DNA of 64,000 bases from JAJPKK01 sp963807015 (lineage in GTDB: Bacteria > Pseudomonadota > Alphaproteobacteria > Rhizobiales > Xanthobacteraceae): contig CAWEAS010000008.1 of the NCBI GenBank assembly GCA_963807015.1, positions 124,001 through 188,000 on the forward strand, read 5' to 3'. This document shows, piece by piece, positions 25,292-34,755 of the stretch. The translations under genes and the position numbers were made by a program. The notes beneath the pieces are model-generated. The model was given only the letters and a program-made list of their open reading frames with translations. It was not told the origin of the DNA and searched no databases. The stretch's first letter is position 1, and every line of letters begins with the position of its first letter.

Positions 25292-25981
25292 ATGAAATAC
25301 CTTGTCGCCTTTTCAGTTGGGCTCGCCTGCCTGTTCACACCGGCATTCGCCCAAGAAGAAGCGGTGCCGATCGAAAAGGCGCCGTTCCATCTGCCGGTGT
25401 TCAAGAACGGATTGATCACGATGTTGAAGATCGATCTGCCGCCTCATCGCAACACCGGATTCCACACCCACACCGCTGACAGCGTGTCGGTGAATATCGG
25501 ACCCGCCTTCATGGCGAACCAGCTTCCCGGCGAGGCGCAAACTCCGCCGCGGCAAACCAAGCGCGGCGACGTGAACTTCACCGCCTATTCCAAGGGGCCG
25601 CCGCGCACCCACAAGGCTGCCAACATGGGCGAGACTCCGTTTCACAATGTCTCCTTCCTCTTCAACACGGCGCAGCCCGGCCACTTCACGCCATCGAGCC
25701 GCAACGTGCCAGGCTATACGCAGGTGATGGACAACGAGCGCGTTCGCGGATGGCGCCTCGTCCTCGAACCCGGCGAGACTGCACCCGCCATCACTCAGTC
25801 CGCCCCCGGGATTCGCATCGTGCTCGACGGAAGCGAGATTGCCGAGCTTGTAGCCGGCGAGCCCGATCGCGGCATGAACCTGCGTACCGGCGAGTTCTAT
25901 TGGCAGGACGCCGGAACGACACGCGCGATCAAAAATACCGGCACCGCGCGGCTGGAGCTCATCGAGTTCGAACTGAAGTGA
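25292..25981 (+). CDS. Exported cupin-like protein
   Basis: A 229-residue protein behind GGAGG, with signal peptide MKYLVAFSVGLACLFTPAFA. The mature chain has cupin-type strands and His: HRNTGFHTHTADSVSVNIG, RGDVNFTAYSKGPPRTHKAAN, GETPFHNVSFLF, and a second barrel-like repeat RLVLEPGETAPAITQSAPG...ELVAGEPDRGMNLRTGEFYW, suggesting two related halves. The metal ligands are not fully canonical, so it may be structural. Third gene downstream of the divergent promoter, with members D and E of the exported family. Confidence 0.75.
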   Translation: MKYLVAFSVGLACLFTPAFAQEEAVPIEKAPFHLPVFKNGLITMLKIDLPPHRNTGFHTHTADSVSVNIGPAFMANQLPGEAQTPPRQTKRGDVNFTAYSKGPPRTHKAANMGETPFHNVSFLFNTAQPGHFTPSSRNVPGYTQVMDNERVRGWRLVLEPGETAPAITQSAPGIRIVLDGSEIAELVAGEPDRGMNLRTGEFYWQDAGTTRAIKNTGTARLELIEFELK

Positions 25982-26066
25982 AGGCAAGTGAAGTAGAGCG
26001 GGGCGAAACCGCCTGATGGCATTCAGAAGCGCAGTGAGGCCACGCCGCGCACCGCATCGGGCTCGA

Positions 26067-26831
26067 TTATACGGCGGCGAGTTCCTTCAATTCGTCGACC
26101 ACCCCGCTGACGACGTTTGGATGCACGTCCATGAGCAGATGCGTGGTGTCAACGTAATGGGTGGCATCAAAGCCGTCGGTCACGCCCGCCCGCGACAGGA
26201 AATCAGGTCCGTACCATAGAACCGAGCGCTTGGTGTTCTGCCGGTCGATCGGATGATTGCGTCCAAGCGTCAACTCTGCAATCGCCAGCAGGAGATCGGT
26301 CTCGAAATGCTGCTGGAGGTAGGTCGCCGTGGTGTTGCCCAGCGAATATCCGACCAGCACGATCTTGCGGCCGTTCTCCCGCATCCAGCGGATCCGGTTC
26401 CAGGCGGTCTGCAGATCGGAATACGCGTAGACCTCTGCCTGGATACCAAGGTCGATGGCCCGGCGAGCGAGATAAGGTACACCCCATGAGAACCAGTAGC
26501 CGCCCTGGCCAAGAAAGAAGGCAGCGTAGATCTTCTGCTTATCCTCCGGCGCGAGCTTAAGGTCGCCGGTCTGCTGCGTCTCGGTTCCCGGCTTAATGTC
26601 GGTGGGGGGGCCGGCGTCCACCTGCTTCGGTTCGCCGCCAGCTTTAGGCTCCGCAGGTACATTAGGCTCCGCCACCGGCTTGAAGCCCATGGACGGCGAT
26701 AAATCGATGCCGGGCGTAAGATTGAGGACCGGGTTGAAATCCAAGGCGCGCTTGAGGTCGGCTGAAAAGGCTCGTGTCGGGGCTATCAGGGAGCCGGCCA
26801 TCAGCCCACCGATGACTTGTCTCCGATTCAT
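26067..26831 (-). CDS. Tat-type exported alpha/beta-hydrolase-like protein
   Basis: About 254 residues. The ATG at 26831 gives MNRRQVIGGLMAGSLIAPTR, a twin-arginine-like signal. A Pro/Glu-rich linker (residues about 50-90) precedes the domain. GQGGYWFSWGVPYLARRAID and KIVLVGYSLGNTTATYLQQ form a nucleophile elbow G-Y-S-L-G, so a serine-hydrolase fold is likely; the ending TTHLLMDVHPNVVSGVVDEL may carry the catalytic His. The substrate is unknown. It is transcribed away from a gene-poor stretch that probably holds its promoter. Confidence 0.7.
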   Translation of the reverse strand: MNRRQVIGGLMAGSLIAPTRAFSADLKRALDFNPVLNLTPGIDLSPSMGFKPVAEPNVPAEPKAGGEPKQVDAGPPTDIKPGTETQQTGDLKLAPEDKQKIYAAFFLGQGGYWFSWGVPYLARRAIDLGIQAEVYAYSDLQTAWNRIRWMRENGRKIVLVGYSLGNTTATYLQQHFETDLLLAIAELTLGRNHPIDRQNTKRSVLWYGPDFLSRAGVTDGFDATHYVDTTHLLMDVHPNVVSGVVDELKELAAV

Positions 26832-27248
26832 TTGCGTTCGGAACTCCCCACCCGAATCACGCGCCCACACCTCTGGATACTAGCGAACATCTCGGCATCA
26901 CCATGGCAGGGTACAGACGGCGGCCGTCCAAATTGTTGACAGTCGAGGAACCCCGTCAGGACCGAAATCATAGGCAGAAACCCCCGCCGACCCATCAAAC
27001 GAGAGGAATTCTTAAGGATTAATGAAAGCTTAGCCGAAAGTGTTAAGAAGACATTACGAGCGTGAAGGAACAGCGATCGGACCAGCGCCCTTCACGATTT
27101 ATTAACGATGGCTCCAGAAGCGGCCGGTCGGGTGGATTTGAGGTGGCAGGATCAGAGTTCGCCGGAAGTTCGGCGCCATCGGCGGGCTACCGTCGAGCCA
27201 TCAGCAGCCTGCGACCGCGACGGGACCTGATTTCATCAGAGTAGACGC
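26832..27248. other. Intergenic region, no convincing gene
   Basis: About 415 bp between the start of the hydrolase gene and the end of the sensor kinase gene. A 60-residue GTG-initiated frame at 27062-27244 is low-complexity Ser/Arg and is not supported. The centre (27000-27060) is AT-rich and includes TTAATGAAAGCTTAG, one base off a CtrA box (TTAA-N7-TTAA), on the promoter side of the hydrolase gene. Confidence 0.35.
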
Positions 27249-28448
27249 CTATCTCCCGTTCATTAGTTTCGGATCAATAGGTGCCGTCAGCACGAATTCG
27301 GTGCCGGGGTCGAGGCGACGCACATCAAGCCGCGCGTTGAGCTGCGTGGCGAAGGATTTCACGATGCGCATGCCGAGGCCCGGTGGAGTGCACAGGTCGA
27401 AATCGGTCGGCAATCCGCAGCCGTTATCGCGAACAGAGAGCGCAATGGCTCCGTCCTCGCCCCTCGCAAGGCGAACCCAGATATCACCGCTCGGACGGTC
27501 GCCATAGGCGTACTTGACGGCATTCGTGATCAGCTCATTGGCGATGAGTGCGATGGCGATAGCGCGGTCGGTCGAAATATCGATCCCGGTGTCGGCATCG
27601 ACCCTGATATCACAATGAAATAGGGCAGCGCCGAGATCCTCGCCGACGCTTTCGATATAGGCACCGAGATCTATGCGGTCGCTTCCGTCGCTGCGATGAA
27701 TGCGCTCGTGAGCAGTCGCGACGGCGGCGACACGACGGGCCGCGTTTTCAAGATGCCGCGCCAGCATGACGTCGCCGACCGACGTCGATTGAAGTTTAAG
27801 CATGCTCGCGACGATCGCGAGGCTGTTCTTTACCCGATGGGTGACTTCGTGCAGCAGCATCTCCTGGCGCTCCAGGGCCGCCTTTAAATTCTGCTCGCGA
27901 CGTTCGCGCTCGATCGCAAGCCCCAGAATATTTGCAGCGCTTTGCAGAAAGGCGAGATCGTGCTCCACGAACTGATCATCGTTGCGACTGTCGACCTCTA
28001 GCACGCCGAAAGGCTTGCCATCGCCTTCCAGGATTACGTTCATCGCGCGGCGAATGCCATGACGCAGCAGCAGTTCAGGGGTCCTGAATCGTCCCTCATT
28101 TTCGAGATTGTTCGAGATGACCGGCTTGCCGGTCCGCAGTGCAAATCCCCCCGGTGACGCCAGATCAGCGCCGATTTTGGCCACCCCAACAACTCCCGGC
28201 TCCCAGCCGACGCCGGCCCGGACCAGAAGCTCGTTCTCGTCCGGGAGATATTCTAGCACCTTGGAGAATTGCGCACGCATTCCCAGAGCCGACAGACGTG
28301 CTGCGTTATCGAGCAAATGATCAAAATTCGCGCCACGAAGTGCGGACGTGCCAAGCTCGGATAGAATTTCCTGTTGCCGGATGCGCTGGGTCAGTGCCAA
28401 CGCTATAGGCACTTCAGGCTCATCCATGGGCGCGTTGGCATCGCTCAT
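27249..28448 (-). CDS. GAF-domain sensor histidine kinase (HisKA_2 type)
   Basis: A soluble 399-residue kinase. Residues about 20-180 form a GAF domain (LGTSALRGANFDHLL ... FGVLEVDSRNDDQFVEHD). A short helix leads to the dimerisation/phospho-acceptor box LLHEVTHRVKNSLAIVASML at about 203-222 (His acceptor), of the HisKA_2 type. The ATPase domain has ALIANELITNAVKYAYG (N box), SVRDNGCGLPTDFD (G1) and GLGMRIVKSFATQL (G2). No membrane segment and no adjacent response regulator, so an orphan cytoplasmic sensor, perhaps acting through a PhyR-type regulator elsewhere (inference). Confidence 0.92.
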   Translation of the reverse strand: MSDANAPMDEPEVPIALALTQRIRQQEILSELGTSALRGANFDHLLDNAARLSALGMRAQFSKVLEYLPDENELLVRAGVGWEPGVVGVAKIGADLASPGGFALRTGKPVISNNLENEGRFRTPELLLRHGIRRAMNVILEGDGKPFGVLEVDSRNDDQFVEHDLAFLQSAANILGLAIERERREQNLKAALERQEMLLHEVTHRVKNSLAIVASMLKLQSTSVGDVMLARHLENAARRVAAVATAHERIHRSDGSDRIDLGAYIESVGEDLGAALFHCDIRVDADTGIDISTDRAIAIALIANELITNAVKYAYGDRPSGDIWVRLARGEDGAIALSVRDNGCGLPTDFDLCTPPGLGMRIVKSFATQLNARLDVRRLDPGTEFVLTAPIDPKLMNGR

Positions 28449-28710
28449 CAGGCTTTCCGTTGGCTAAGATTGCCGAGATGCCTTCTCGGCGCTTGACGGC
28501 ACGGCGTCATAAGCAGCGGGGTCGCAAACGGGCGATTTTTTGCGCATACACCAATCGGCTGCGTCGCAGTTGAGTCAAATACCCCAACGTCGCGTTGGCG
28601 CGCTCGGTTCCAGTGCCGATGATTGCCAATCAGACGACATAACGGCGTCTTCGCGGCAAATCCCCGGCATCGGTCAAATTGGATTGGTCACGCCCGCGTT
28701 ATGAAATGCG

Positions 28711-29766
28711 TCAGGCGCGGCCCATATCAATGACGACCTTGATGTCATCCGGTCGAAACTGCAGTGCCTCGCTCCAGTGATCGAGCGGCACGCACCGCGT
28801 GATCATTCCCGCAAGCCATTTCGGATCGGCCCGACCGAGCGCCGCCGCGGCCATCTCGTAATGTCGTCGGTTTGCATTGACTGACCCGAACACAACGTTG
28901 TTGTCCAGCACCAACGTCCAATTCAAGCGGCCGATGTCGAGAGCAAGGGCGCGTCCGGGATTGGATACGCCGGCAAGACACATCACGCCGGCGGCAGCAG
29001 TGCGCCCGAGGAGAAGGTGGATCAGCGAGGGTGCACCCGTGCATTCCATGATGATATCGGGTGCGAGGTCCTCGATTTCTTCGACCCCACCGGAGTGATA
29101 CGTGCCGCCAAGACTGCGGACGAGCGCGGGTTTGGCACCGTCTTCAGCGCGATCGAACACATGCACATCGAGCCCTTGCTGGTGGCCCATAAGCGCTGCC
29201 AGGAGACCGACCGGGCCCGCGCCGGTCACGAGCAATGTACGCGGCTGCCAGTCCCCGGCACGGCCTCCAATTCGCATCACATGGTCCCATGCCTTGGCAA
29301 CGATACTTGCTGGCTCGACCAACACGCCAAGCGCGCCGAGATCGCGATCGAGTTTCACAGTGAATTCCGGCTCGATCCGAAACAATTCGGCGCCGTAGCC
29401 ATCCCGCTCTTTGATGCCGCGTTCGCTATATCGGCCATTGCGGCACATGTCCCAATTGCCGATAGCGCAAGCTGGACACGGCACCGGATCGGGCCGCCGG
29501 ACGATGCCGACGACGAGATCGCCCTTCGTCAGCCCACTGTCCTTTGGCGCGTCGAGGACGACGCCGAGCGACTCATGTCCGAGAATAAGCCGTGTAGCGC
29601 CGGCAGGCGCCCAACCGTAATGACCGGCGACGATATCCCGATCCGTGCCGCAGATGCCGAGTGCCCGTGTGCGCACCAGGACCGATCCATCGGAAACTTC
29701 GGGATCAGGGATGTCGTCAAGGCGCGCCGATCCGGCCTCGCCTGGCTTTACGGTGATGGCGCGCAA
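28711..29766 (-). CDS. Zinc-dependent glucose 1-dehydrogenase-like MDR enzyme
   Basis: A 351-residue medium-chain dehydrogenase. Catalytic zinc ligands are Cys39 (LGICGTDRD) and the His-Glu of LILGHESLGVV. The structural-zinc lobe keeps CPACAIGNWDMC (three Cys). The Rossmann motif is LLVTGAGPVGLLAAL. The segment LDNNVVFGSVNANRRHYEMA is the characteristic NADP-binding/substrate region of archaeal-type glucose dehydrogenases rather than ordinary alcohol dehydrogenases. It would oxidise glucose or a similar aldose to the lactone. It stands immediately before a small-protein gene and the trehalose operon, on the opposite strand. Confidence 0.88.
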   Translation of the reverse strand: MRAITVKPGEAGSARLDDIPDPEVSDGSVLVRTRALGICGTDRDIVAGHYGWAPAGATRLILGHESLGVVLDAPKDSGLTKGDLVVGIVRRPDPVPCPACAIGNWDMCRNGRYSERGIKERDGYGAELFRIEPEFTVKLDRDLGALGVLVEPASIVAKAWDHVMRIGGRAGDWQPRTLLVTGAGPVGLLAALMGHQQGLDVHVFDRAEDGAKPALVRSLGGTYHSGGVEEIEDLAPDIIMECTGAPSLIHLLLGRTAAAGVMCLAGVSNPGRALALDIGRLNWTLVLDNNVVFGSVNANRRHYEMAAAALGRADPKWLAGMITRCVPLDHWSEALQFRPDDIKVVIDMGRA

Positions 29767-29949
29767 GATGATCCTTCGCAGTGTCGAGTTGAGTTTTGCT
29801 CAGTCGCGTCGCGACTTACGCTGGCGGATTGCGGGCCCCGACACCGCTACGCGCAGGCCGCAGAAAAGTTCCATGCTTCTCTTGCATCGGAACCTGCCCT
29901 GCACGTGGCGAATTGAAGGCAAGGCAAAGAATTTCCAGCGAGGTCATCC

Positions 29950-30324
29950 ATGAATTCGATCGGGCGCCGGCGATGGGTAATCGCAGAAGGCTACATCCCC
30001 TCGGGAAGCGCCTTTTCGGAGCGCACGCTGATCTCTCACGAGACCGCCTGCATCCTCAATGCGAGTGACCAACCGGCGAACGTGACGCTGACGATCTTTT
30101 TTGCCGACAGTGAGCCGGCCGGTCCGTATCGGATCGAAGTCGGTGCGCGGCGCACCCTGCACTTGCGTTTCAACGACCTCGAAGATCCACGCCCGGTTCC
30201 TCGCGACACCGACTACAGCTCGGTGTTCGAATCCGACGTACCTATCATCGTTCAGCACACGAGATTGGATTCGCGCCGCGCCGACTTCGCGTTGCTCTCA
30301 ACCGTGGCTTACGCCGAGGGCTGA
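29950..30324 (+). CDS. Sensory-rhodopsin-transducer (ASRT)-family protein
   Basis: A 124-residue beta-sandwich protein of the Anabaena sensory rhodopsin transducer family (PF07100 type). Recognisable blocks are RRWVIAEGYIPSGS at the N-terminus, ISHETACILNASDQPANVTL, ITIFF-like TLTIFFADSEPAGPY, RRTLHLRFNDL, and VPIIVQHTRLDSRRADFALL. Length and block order fit the family. No rhodopsin gene is in the window. The close relatives of this fold bind sugars or DNA, and the gene lies between a sugar dehydrogenase and a trehalose operon, so a sugar-linked role is a reasonable guess. No function is shown here. Confidence 0.85.
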   Translation: MNSIGRRRWVIAEGYIPSGSAFSERTLISHETACILNASDQPANVTLTIFFADSEPAGPYRIEVGARRTLHLRFNDLEDPRPVPRDTDYSSVFESDVPIIVQHTRLDSRRADFALLSTVAYAEG

Positions 30325-30612
30325 GCTTCTTTTTTTGCCGCGCACGAAACTTGGAACTTTTCGTCACATGCGGCGTTTCACACAGGTGTTTGGGGATGCG
30401 CCTCCCTGTAATGAGTTATCAGAACCGTCAGAGCTGTCGCGAAATCGCTCGATATGAAAATGTCGACTGCGTGCCGTTCCAGGAACAATTGTGCCGCTAA
30501 GGTTCTGCCGGCTGCTTTTGCATACCGGCGCGCCACGCCGACGACACGATTGGCCCCGAAATTTGTTGCCGCCGCATCGCGGCGGTAACACCATCAATCC
30601 TGGGACAATTCA

Positions 30613-31404
30613 ATGCTGGCGAACGCCGACCCGCAGTCATCTCGATTTCCACGTACACGTTGCGAGGAGATCGCACTCGATCGCACCGCGATCCTGCTCG
30701 ACATCGACGGCACAATTCTCGACATCGCGGCAACTCCGGAAAGCGTCGTCGTGCCGGCCTCGCTCCGCGATACGCTCAGGGAATTGCATCGCAGAACCAG
30801 TGGGGCTCTCGCACTCGTCAGCGGCCGATTGATTGAAAATCTCGATCGCCTGTTCGCGCCGCTCCGGCTGCCCGCCATCGGCGCACACGGCATGGAAGTG
30901 AAGTTGACAAGCGACGCCGCGATCAAGCGGATAACCCCCCGATCGCTCGCCCCATCGATCAAGCGCCGCCTTGCCGCTCTCGCGACTCTCGATAGCGGCA
31001 TAATCGCCGAAGACAAAGACGCCTCGTTTGCCCTGCATTATCGGCTGGCGCCGCAACAGCGCGAACCGCTCGACCGCGAGGTTACGGCGGTCGTCACGGC
31101 CGAGCCTGATGCCGATTTGGAGATCCTGCGCGGCAAATCGGTCGTCGAAATCAAACCGACACAATACAACAAAGGCAGTGCCGTCATCGCTCTGATGCAA
31201 CTCCCTCCGTTTGCCGGCCGCATTCCTATATTCGTAGGCGACGACGCCACCGACCAAACCGTGTTCGAAATACTGCCTCGCATCGGGGGCCGAGGATTCT
31301 CGGTGGGGCGAAACGTACCTGGAACAGCCGGGACCTTCGGAACGCCGAGTGATGTGCGCGCCTGGCTAGCGCAGCTATGCGGCTCCGGAAACGATCCGCA
31401 ATGA
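30613..31404 (+). CDS. otsB: Trehalose-6-phosphate phosphatase
   Basis: A 263-residue HAD phosphatase that dephosphorylates trehalose 6-phosphate. Motif I is ILLDIDGTILDIA, with the nucleophile Asp and its acid/base partner two residues on; ALVSGRLIENL carries motif II Ser; the cap has the GAHGMEV strand; motif III/IV is VVEIKPTQYNKGSAV and FVGDDATDQTVFEIL. The stop overlaps the GH15 start as ATGA, so the three genes otsB, GH15 and otsA form one coupled operon. The 290-bp leader upstream shows no gene. Confidence 0.94.
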   Translation: MLANADPQSSRFPRTRCEEIALDRTAILLDIDGTILDIAATPESVVVPASLRDTLRELHRRTSGALALVSGRLIENLDRLFAPLRLPAIGAHGMEVKLTSDAAIKRITPRSLAPSIKRRLAALATLDSGIIAEDKDASFALHYRLAPQQREPLDREVTAVVTAEPDADLEILRGKSVVEIKPTQYNKGSAVIALMQLPPFAGRIPIFVGDDATDQTVFEILPRIGGRGFSVGRNVPGTAGTFGTPSDVRAWLAQLCGSGNDPQ

Positions 31405-33185
31405 CGGATTTTGGCTTGGACCTTGCTGTCATCGGCAATGGACGAACGGCGGCGCTGATCGAGCCCACGTCGCGCATCGTGTGGTGGTGCTATCCGCGTT
31501 TCGACAGCGATCCGCTGTTCTGCCGTCTTTTGGCGGGTGACGAGGAGAAAGGGTTTTACGACGTCGTGCTCGACGGAATGGTCGAGTACAGTTCGGAGTA
31601 TCTGCGCAACACCGCAATCGTCTCGACGGTGCTGACCGACAACCAGGGCGGAGCCGTCAGGATCACGGACTTTGCGCCCAGATTCAACGAATTCGACCGC
31701 CTCTATCGTCCGTCTCAGCTGCTACGGATCATCGAACCTGTCGCCGGTCTTCCGCGAATTACGATTCGTCTGCGTCCGGCTTTCGGGTATGGCGCACTGC
31801 CGGAGCACAAATCGATCGGCAGCAATCACGTCAGCTTTCGCGGCGCTGACGCAGTCATCAGGCTCACGACCGATGGCCCGATCTCGTACATCGATCGCGA
31901 GGCGCCGTTCGTTCTGACGCGGCCCATTCATCTCGTGATCGGTTCTGACGAGCCGTTCCGGGCAGACGTCGCGCAGACCTGCCGGTCCTTCCTTGATCGC
32001 ACGCGACAATATTGGAACGAGTGGGTAAGGCGGCTGTCGACCGCCTACGAGTGGCAGGACGCAATCATTCGCGCCGCCATCTCCCTCAAGCTGTCGAGCT
32101 TCGATGAGACCGGCGGCATCATCGCGGCCCACACCACCTCCATTCCGGAAGCGCCCCACTCGGGACGAAACTGGGATTACCGCTATTGCTGGCTGCGCGA
32201 CGCTTATTTCGTCGTGAAAGCCCTCAATCGCCTGGGCGCGACCCAAACGATGGAGGATTTCATCTCCTTCATTCTCGGCATCGCGTCGGAGCGAGTGTCG
32301 CGTCCGGTTTACAGCATTGTGCCCTCCGACAGCATCGAGGAGCGGATCGCAACCGGCCTCAAGGGCTATCGCGGCGACGGCCCCGTGCGCGTCGGCAACG
32401 CGGCGGTCCATCAGGCCCAACACGACACGTTCGGTAGCATCATCCTCGCTGCGATGCCAATGTTCTACGATCGACGTCTGCCTCGCCTGGCGGATGAGAC
32501 GCTCTTCACCTTGCTGGAGCGGCTCGGCGTCGAGGCGGAGCGGCTGGCGTTCGAGCCCGACGCCGGTATCTGGGAATACCGCGGACGCACCCGCGTGCAC
32601 ACCCATTCTGCCGCCATGTGCTGGGCCGGCTGCAGCCGTCTCAGCGCAATCGCCTCGCATCTCGGCCTCAAGCAGCGCGCCGCGCATTGGGCCGAACGCG
32701 CGACCGAAATCCAGTCGCGACTGCTGGCCGAATCCTGGAACGAGAAACGCGGCGCTTTCACCGCCGGGTTCGGCGTTGATGATCTCGACGCCAGTATTCT
32801 GCTGCTGCCGGATATCGGGCTCATCGATGCCGACGATCCGCGCTTCGTCCGTACGGTCGATGCGATCGAACGGGAACTTTTCCGTGATAAGCACGTTATG
32901 CGGTACACGCGTGAGGATGATTTCGGGATTCCGGAATCCGCGTTTTTGGTCTGCCGCTTCTGGCTGATTGACGCGTGGTGGGATCTCGGCCGTCGCAACG
33001 AGGCCCGCGAAATGTTCACTGATGCCCTGAAGTATCGAAACCGCTACGGCTTGTTGGCGGAGCACGTGCATCCGCAGACCGGGCAACTATGGGGAAACTT
33101 TCCCCAAACCTATTCGATGGCAGGGCTGGTGCTGACGGCGATGCGCCTATCGCGGAGTTGGGAGGATCGATATTGGCGCAGCTAG
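31401..33185 (+). CDS. Glycoside hydrolase family 15 protein (trehalase/glucoamylase type)
   Basis: A 594-residue GH15 enzyme. The ATG at 31401 overlaps the otsB stop; the protein begins FGLDLAVIGNGRTAALIEP, the normal bacterial GH15 N-terminal domain (residues 1 to about 215). The (alpha/alpha)6 catalytic domain has SGRNWDYRYCWLRDAYFVVK, the GH15 signature with substrate-binding Arg and Asp; the first catalytic Glu region is SIEERIATGLKGYRGDGPVRVGN... (around 315-335), and the second is LLAEHVHPQTGQLWGNFPQTYS near the C-terminus. Cytoplasmic: no signal. Between otsB and otsA it probably hydrolyses trehalose or an alpha-glucan. Confidence 0.92.
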   Translation: MTDFGLDLAVIGNGRTAALIEPTSRIVWWCYPRFDSDPLFCRLLAGDEEKGFYDVVLDGMVEYSSEYLRNTAIVSTVLTDNQGGAVRITDFAPRFNEFDRLYRPSQLLRIIEPVAGLPRITIRLRPAFGYGALPEHKSIGSNHVSFRGADAVIRLTTDGPISYIDREAPFVLTRPIHLVIGSDEPFRADVAQTCRSFLDRTRQYWNEWVRRLSTAYEWQDAIIRAAISLKLSSFDETGGIIAAHTTSIPEAPHSGRNWDYRYCWLRDAYFVVKALNRLGATQTMEDFISFILGIASERVSRPVYSIVPSDSIEERIATGLKGYRGDGPVRVGNAAVHQAQHDTFGSIILAAMPMFYDRRLPRLADETLFTLLERLGVEAERLAFEPDAGIWEYRGRTRVHTHSAAMCWAGCSRLSAIASHLGLKQRAAHWAERATEIQSRLLAESWNEKRGAFTAGFGVDDLDASILLLPDIGLIDADDPRFVRTVDAIERELFRDKHVMRYTREDDFGIPESAFLVCRFWLIDAWWDLGRRNEAREMFTDALKYRNRYGLLAEHVHPQTGQLWGNFPQTYSMAGLVLTAMRLSRSWEDRYWRS

Positions 33186-34687
33186 TCGTCGTTTCCAATC
33201 GCGTTTCTGTTCCGACCCGGGAAGGCGGCAATCGAGCGGGCGGGCTCGAAGTGGCGTTGCGCCCCGCGCTTCAGCAGAACGGCGGCATCTGGCTCGGATG
33301 GAGCGGCAAGATCGCGCCACCCGATCAGACCGAGACCCGCACGATCCGCAACAAAAACGTTGACTACGTCGTCACCGATCTCTCGGCGGACGACTTCCAG
33401 GAATACTACAACGGCTTCGCCAATCGCGTGCTGTGGCCGATCCTGCATTATCGGCTCGATCTCGCCGAGTTCGCACGGCGTGACCTTGGTGGCTACCTGC
33501 GGGTCAACGAGCATTTCGCGAACGAACTCTCAAAGCTGATCGAGGACGACGATTACATCTGGGTGCACGACTATCACCTGATCCCGATCGCCGACTTGCT
33601 GCGACGGCGCGGGCACGCGAACCGCATCGGCTTTTTCCTCCACGTCCCCCTGCCGTCTCCCGAAGTGTTGATGTCGCTGCCGAACCACGAGCAGCTGATG
33701 CCGCGGCTCCTCGAATATGACGTGGTGGGCTTTCAGACTGACGCCGATGCCGGCAATTTCGTGCGCTATCTCATGGCGGAAGCTGTCGGCAGGCGCGAGT
33801 TGCGCGTCTTCGAGTCGTCGGGTCACCGTATCACCATGACCCTCGATGGGCACCGGACCAGGATCGGCAGTTTCCCGGTCGGGATCGACCCGACCGCATT
33901 CCAACGGCTCGCGCGTCAAAGCATCCGGTCGCCGCTTGTCAAAGAACTGGTGGCGGGCCTCGGTGGGCGCGCTCTGGTGATCGGTGTGGACCGGCTCGAT
34001 TATTCCAAAGGGTTGATCCAGCGGCTGGATGCGTTCGATACTTTTCTCGCCGGCAATCCCGATTGGCTTGGCCAGGTAACGTATCTGCAAATTGCCCCGA
34101 AAAACCGTACGGAGATTCCCGAGTACATTGAACTGGAGCGGATGACGAGCGCCGCCGCCGGCCGCATCAACGGCAAATATGGCGAGGTATCCTGGACGCC
34201 GATCCGCTATGTCAACCGCGTATACAGCCGCTCGGTACTTGCCGGTCTCTATCGCGCGGCGCGCGTCGGCTTGGTGACGCCGTTGCGCGACGGTATGAAC
34301 CTCGTTGCCAAGGAATATGTCGCCGCACAAAACCCGGACGATCCCGGCGTGCTGATCTTGTCGCGCTTTGCCGGGGCGGCGATCGAACTCAAGCGCGCGC
34401 TGCTGGTAAATCCGTATGATCCGGAAGCGGTCGCCGGCGCCATCGCTCAAGCTCTCGCGATGCCGCTCGAGGAGCGGCGGGCGCGGCACCAGGATTTGCT
34501 CGCGGCCATCACCGAGCGTGATGTGGTGCGCTGGCAGTCGGAATTCTTGCAGGAATTGCGTGGTGTCGATGCAAGACGCGAAGCCCGAGGTGGCCTCACG
34601 GACACGTCGCTCGATCCATTACCGCTCCTCGGAGGCGCCGCGGACACTGTGGGCAAGCCGTTTTCCGCAAGGGCGGTGTCGGAATAG
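33173..34687 (+). CDS. otsA: Trehalose-6-phosphate synthase
   Basis: A GT20 enzyme of about 504 residues forming trehalose 6-phosphate from UDP-glucose and glucose 6-phosphate. A TTG start at 33173 is chosen: GGAGG lies seven bases upstream and it yields MAQLVVVSNRVS, the family N-terminus; it overlaps the GH15 end by 13 bp. Motifs are AGGLEVALRP (glucose-6-P loop), VWVHDYHLIPIADLLRRRG, FFLHVPLPSPEVL, VIGVDRLDYSKGLIQRLDAF, and TPLRDGMNLVAKEYVAAQ. C-terminal tail of about 30 residues is non-conserved. Confidence 0.95.
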   Translation: MAQLVVVSNRVSVPTREGGNRAGGLEVALRPALQQNGGIWLGWSGKIAPPDQTETRTIRNKNVDYVVTDLSADDFQEYYNGFANRVLWPILHYRLDLAEFARRDLGGYLRVNEHFANELSKLIEDDDYIWVHDYHLIPIADLLRRRGHANRIGFFLHVPLPSPEVLMSLPNHEQLMPRLLEYDVVGFQTDADAGNFVRYLMAEAVGRRELRVFESSGHRITMTLDGHRTRIGSFPVGIDPTAFQRLARQSIRSPLVKELVAGLGGRALVIGVDRLDYSKGLIQRLDAFDTFLAGNPDWLGQVTYLQIAPKNRTEIPEYIELERMTSAAAGRINGKYGEVSWTPIRYVNRVYSRSVLAGLYRAARVGLVTPLRDGMNLVAKEYVAAQNPDDPGVLILSRFAGAAIELKRALLVNPYDPEAVAGAIAQALAMPLEERRARHQDLLAAITERDVVRWQSEFLQELRGVDARREARGGLTDTSLDPLPLLGGAADTVGKPFSARAVSE

Positions 34688-34755
34688 CTGAAACCTGATT
34701 GGCCAAATATTAGATGGGTAGAAATCTGACGCCGTAAAAGGTGCAAGCCCGGGTC

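Noticed and set aside
27019..27033. CtrA-box-like TTAATGAAAGCTTAG
   Set aside because: One mismatch in the second half-site and about 190 bp from the nearest start; not enough to call a binding site.
27062..27244. A 60-codon GTG-started frame in the region before the kinase gene
   Set aside because: Low-complexity Ser/Gly/Arg, no ribosome site, no recognisable family.
31722..33086. A 454-codon frame antisense to the GH15 gene
   Set aside because: Shadow of the GH15 gene; composition unlike real proteins here.
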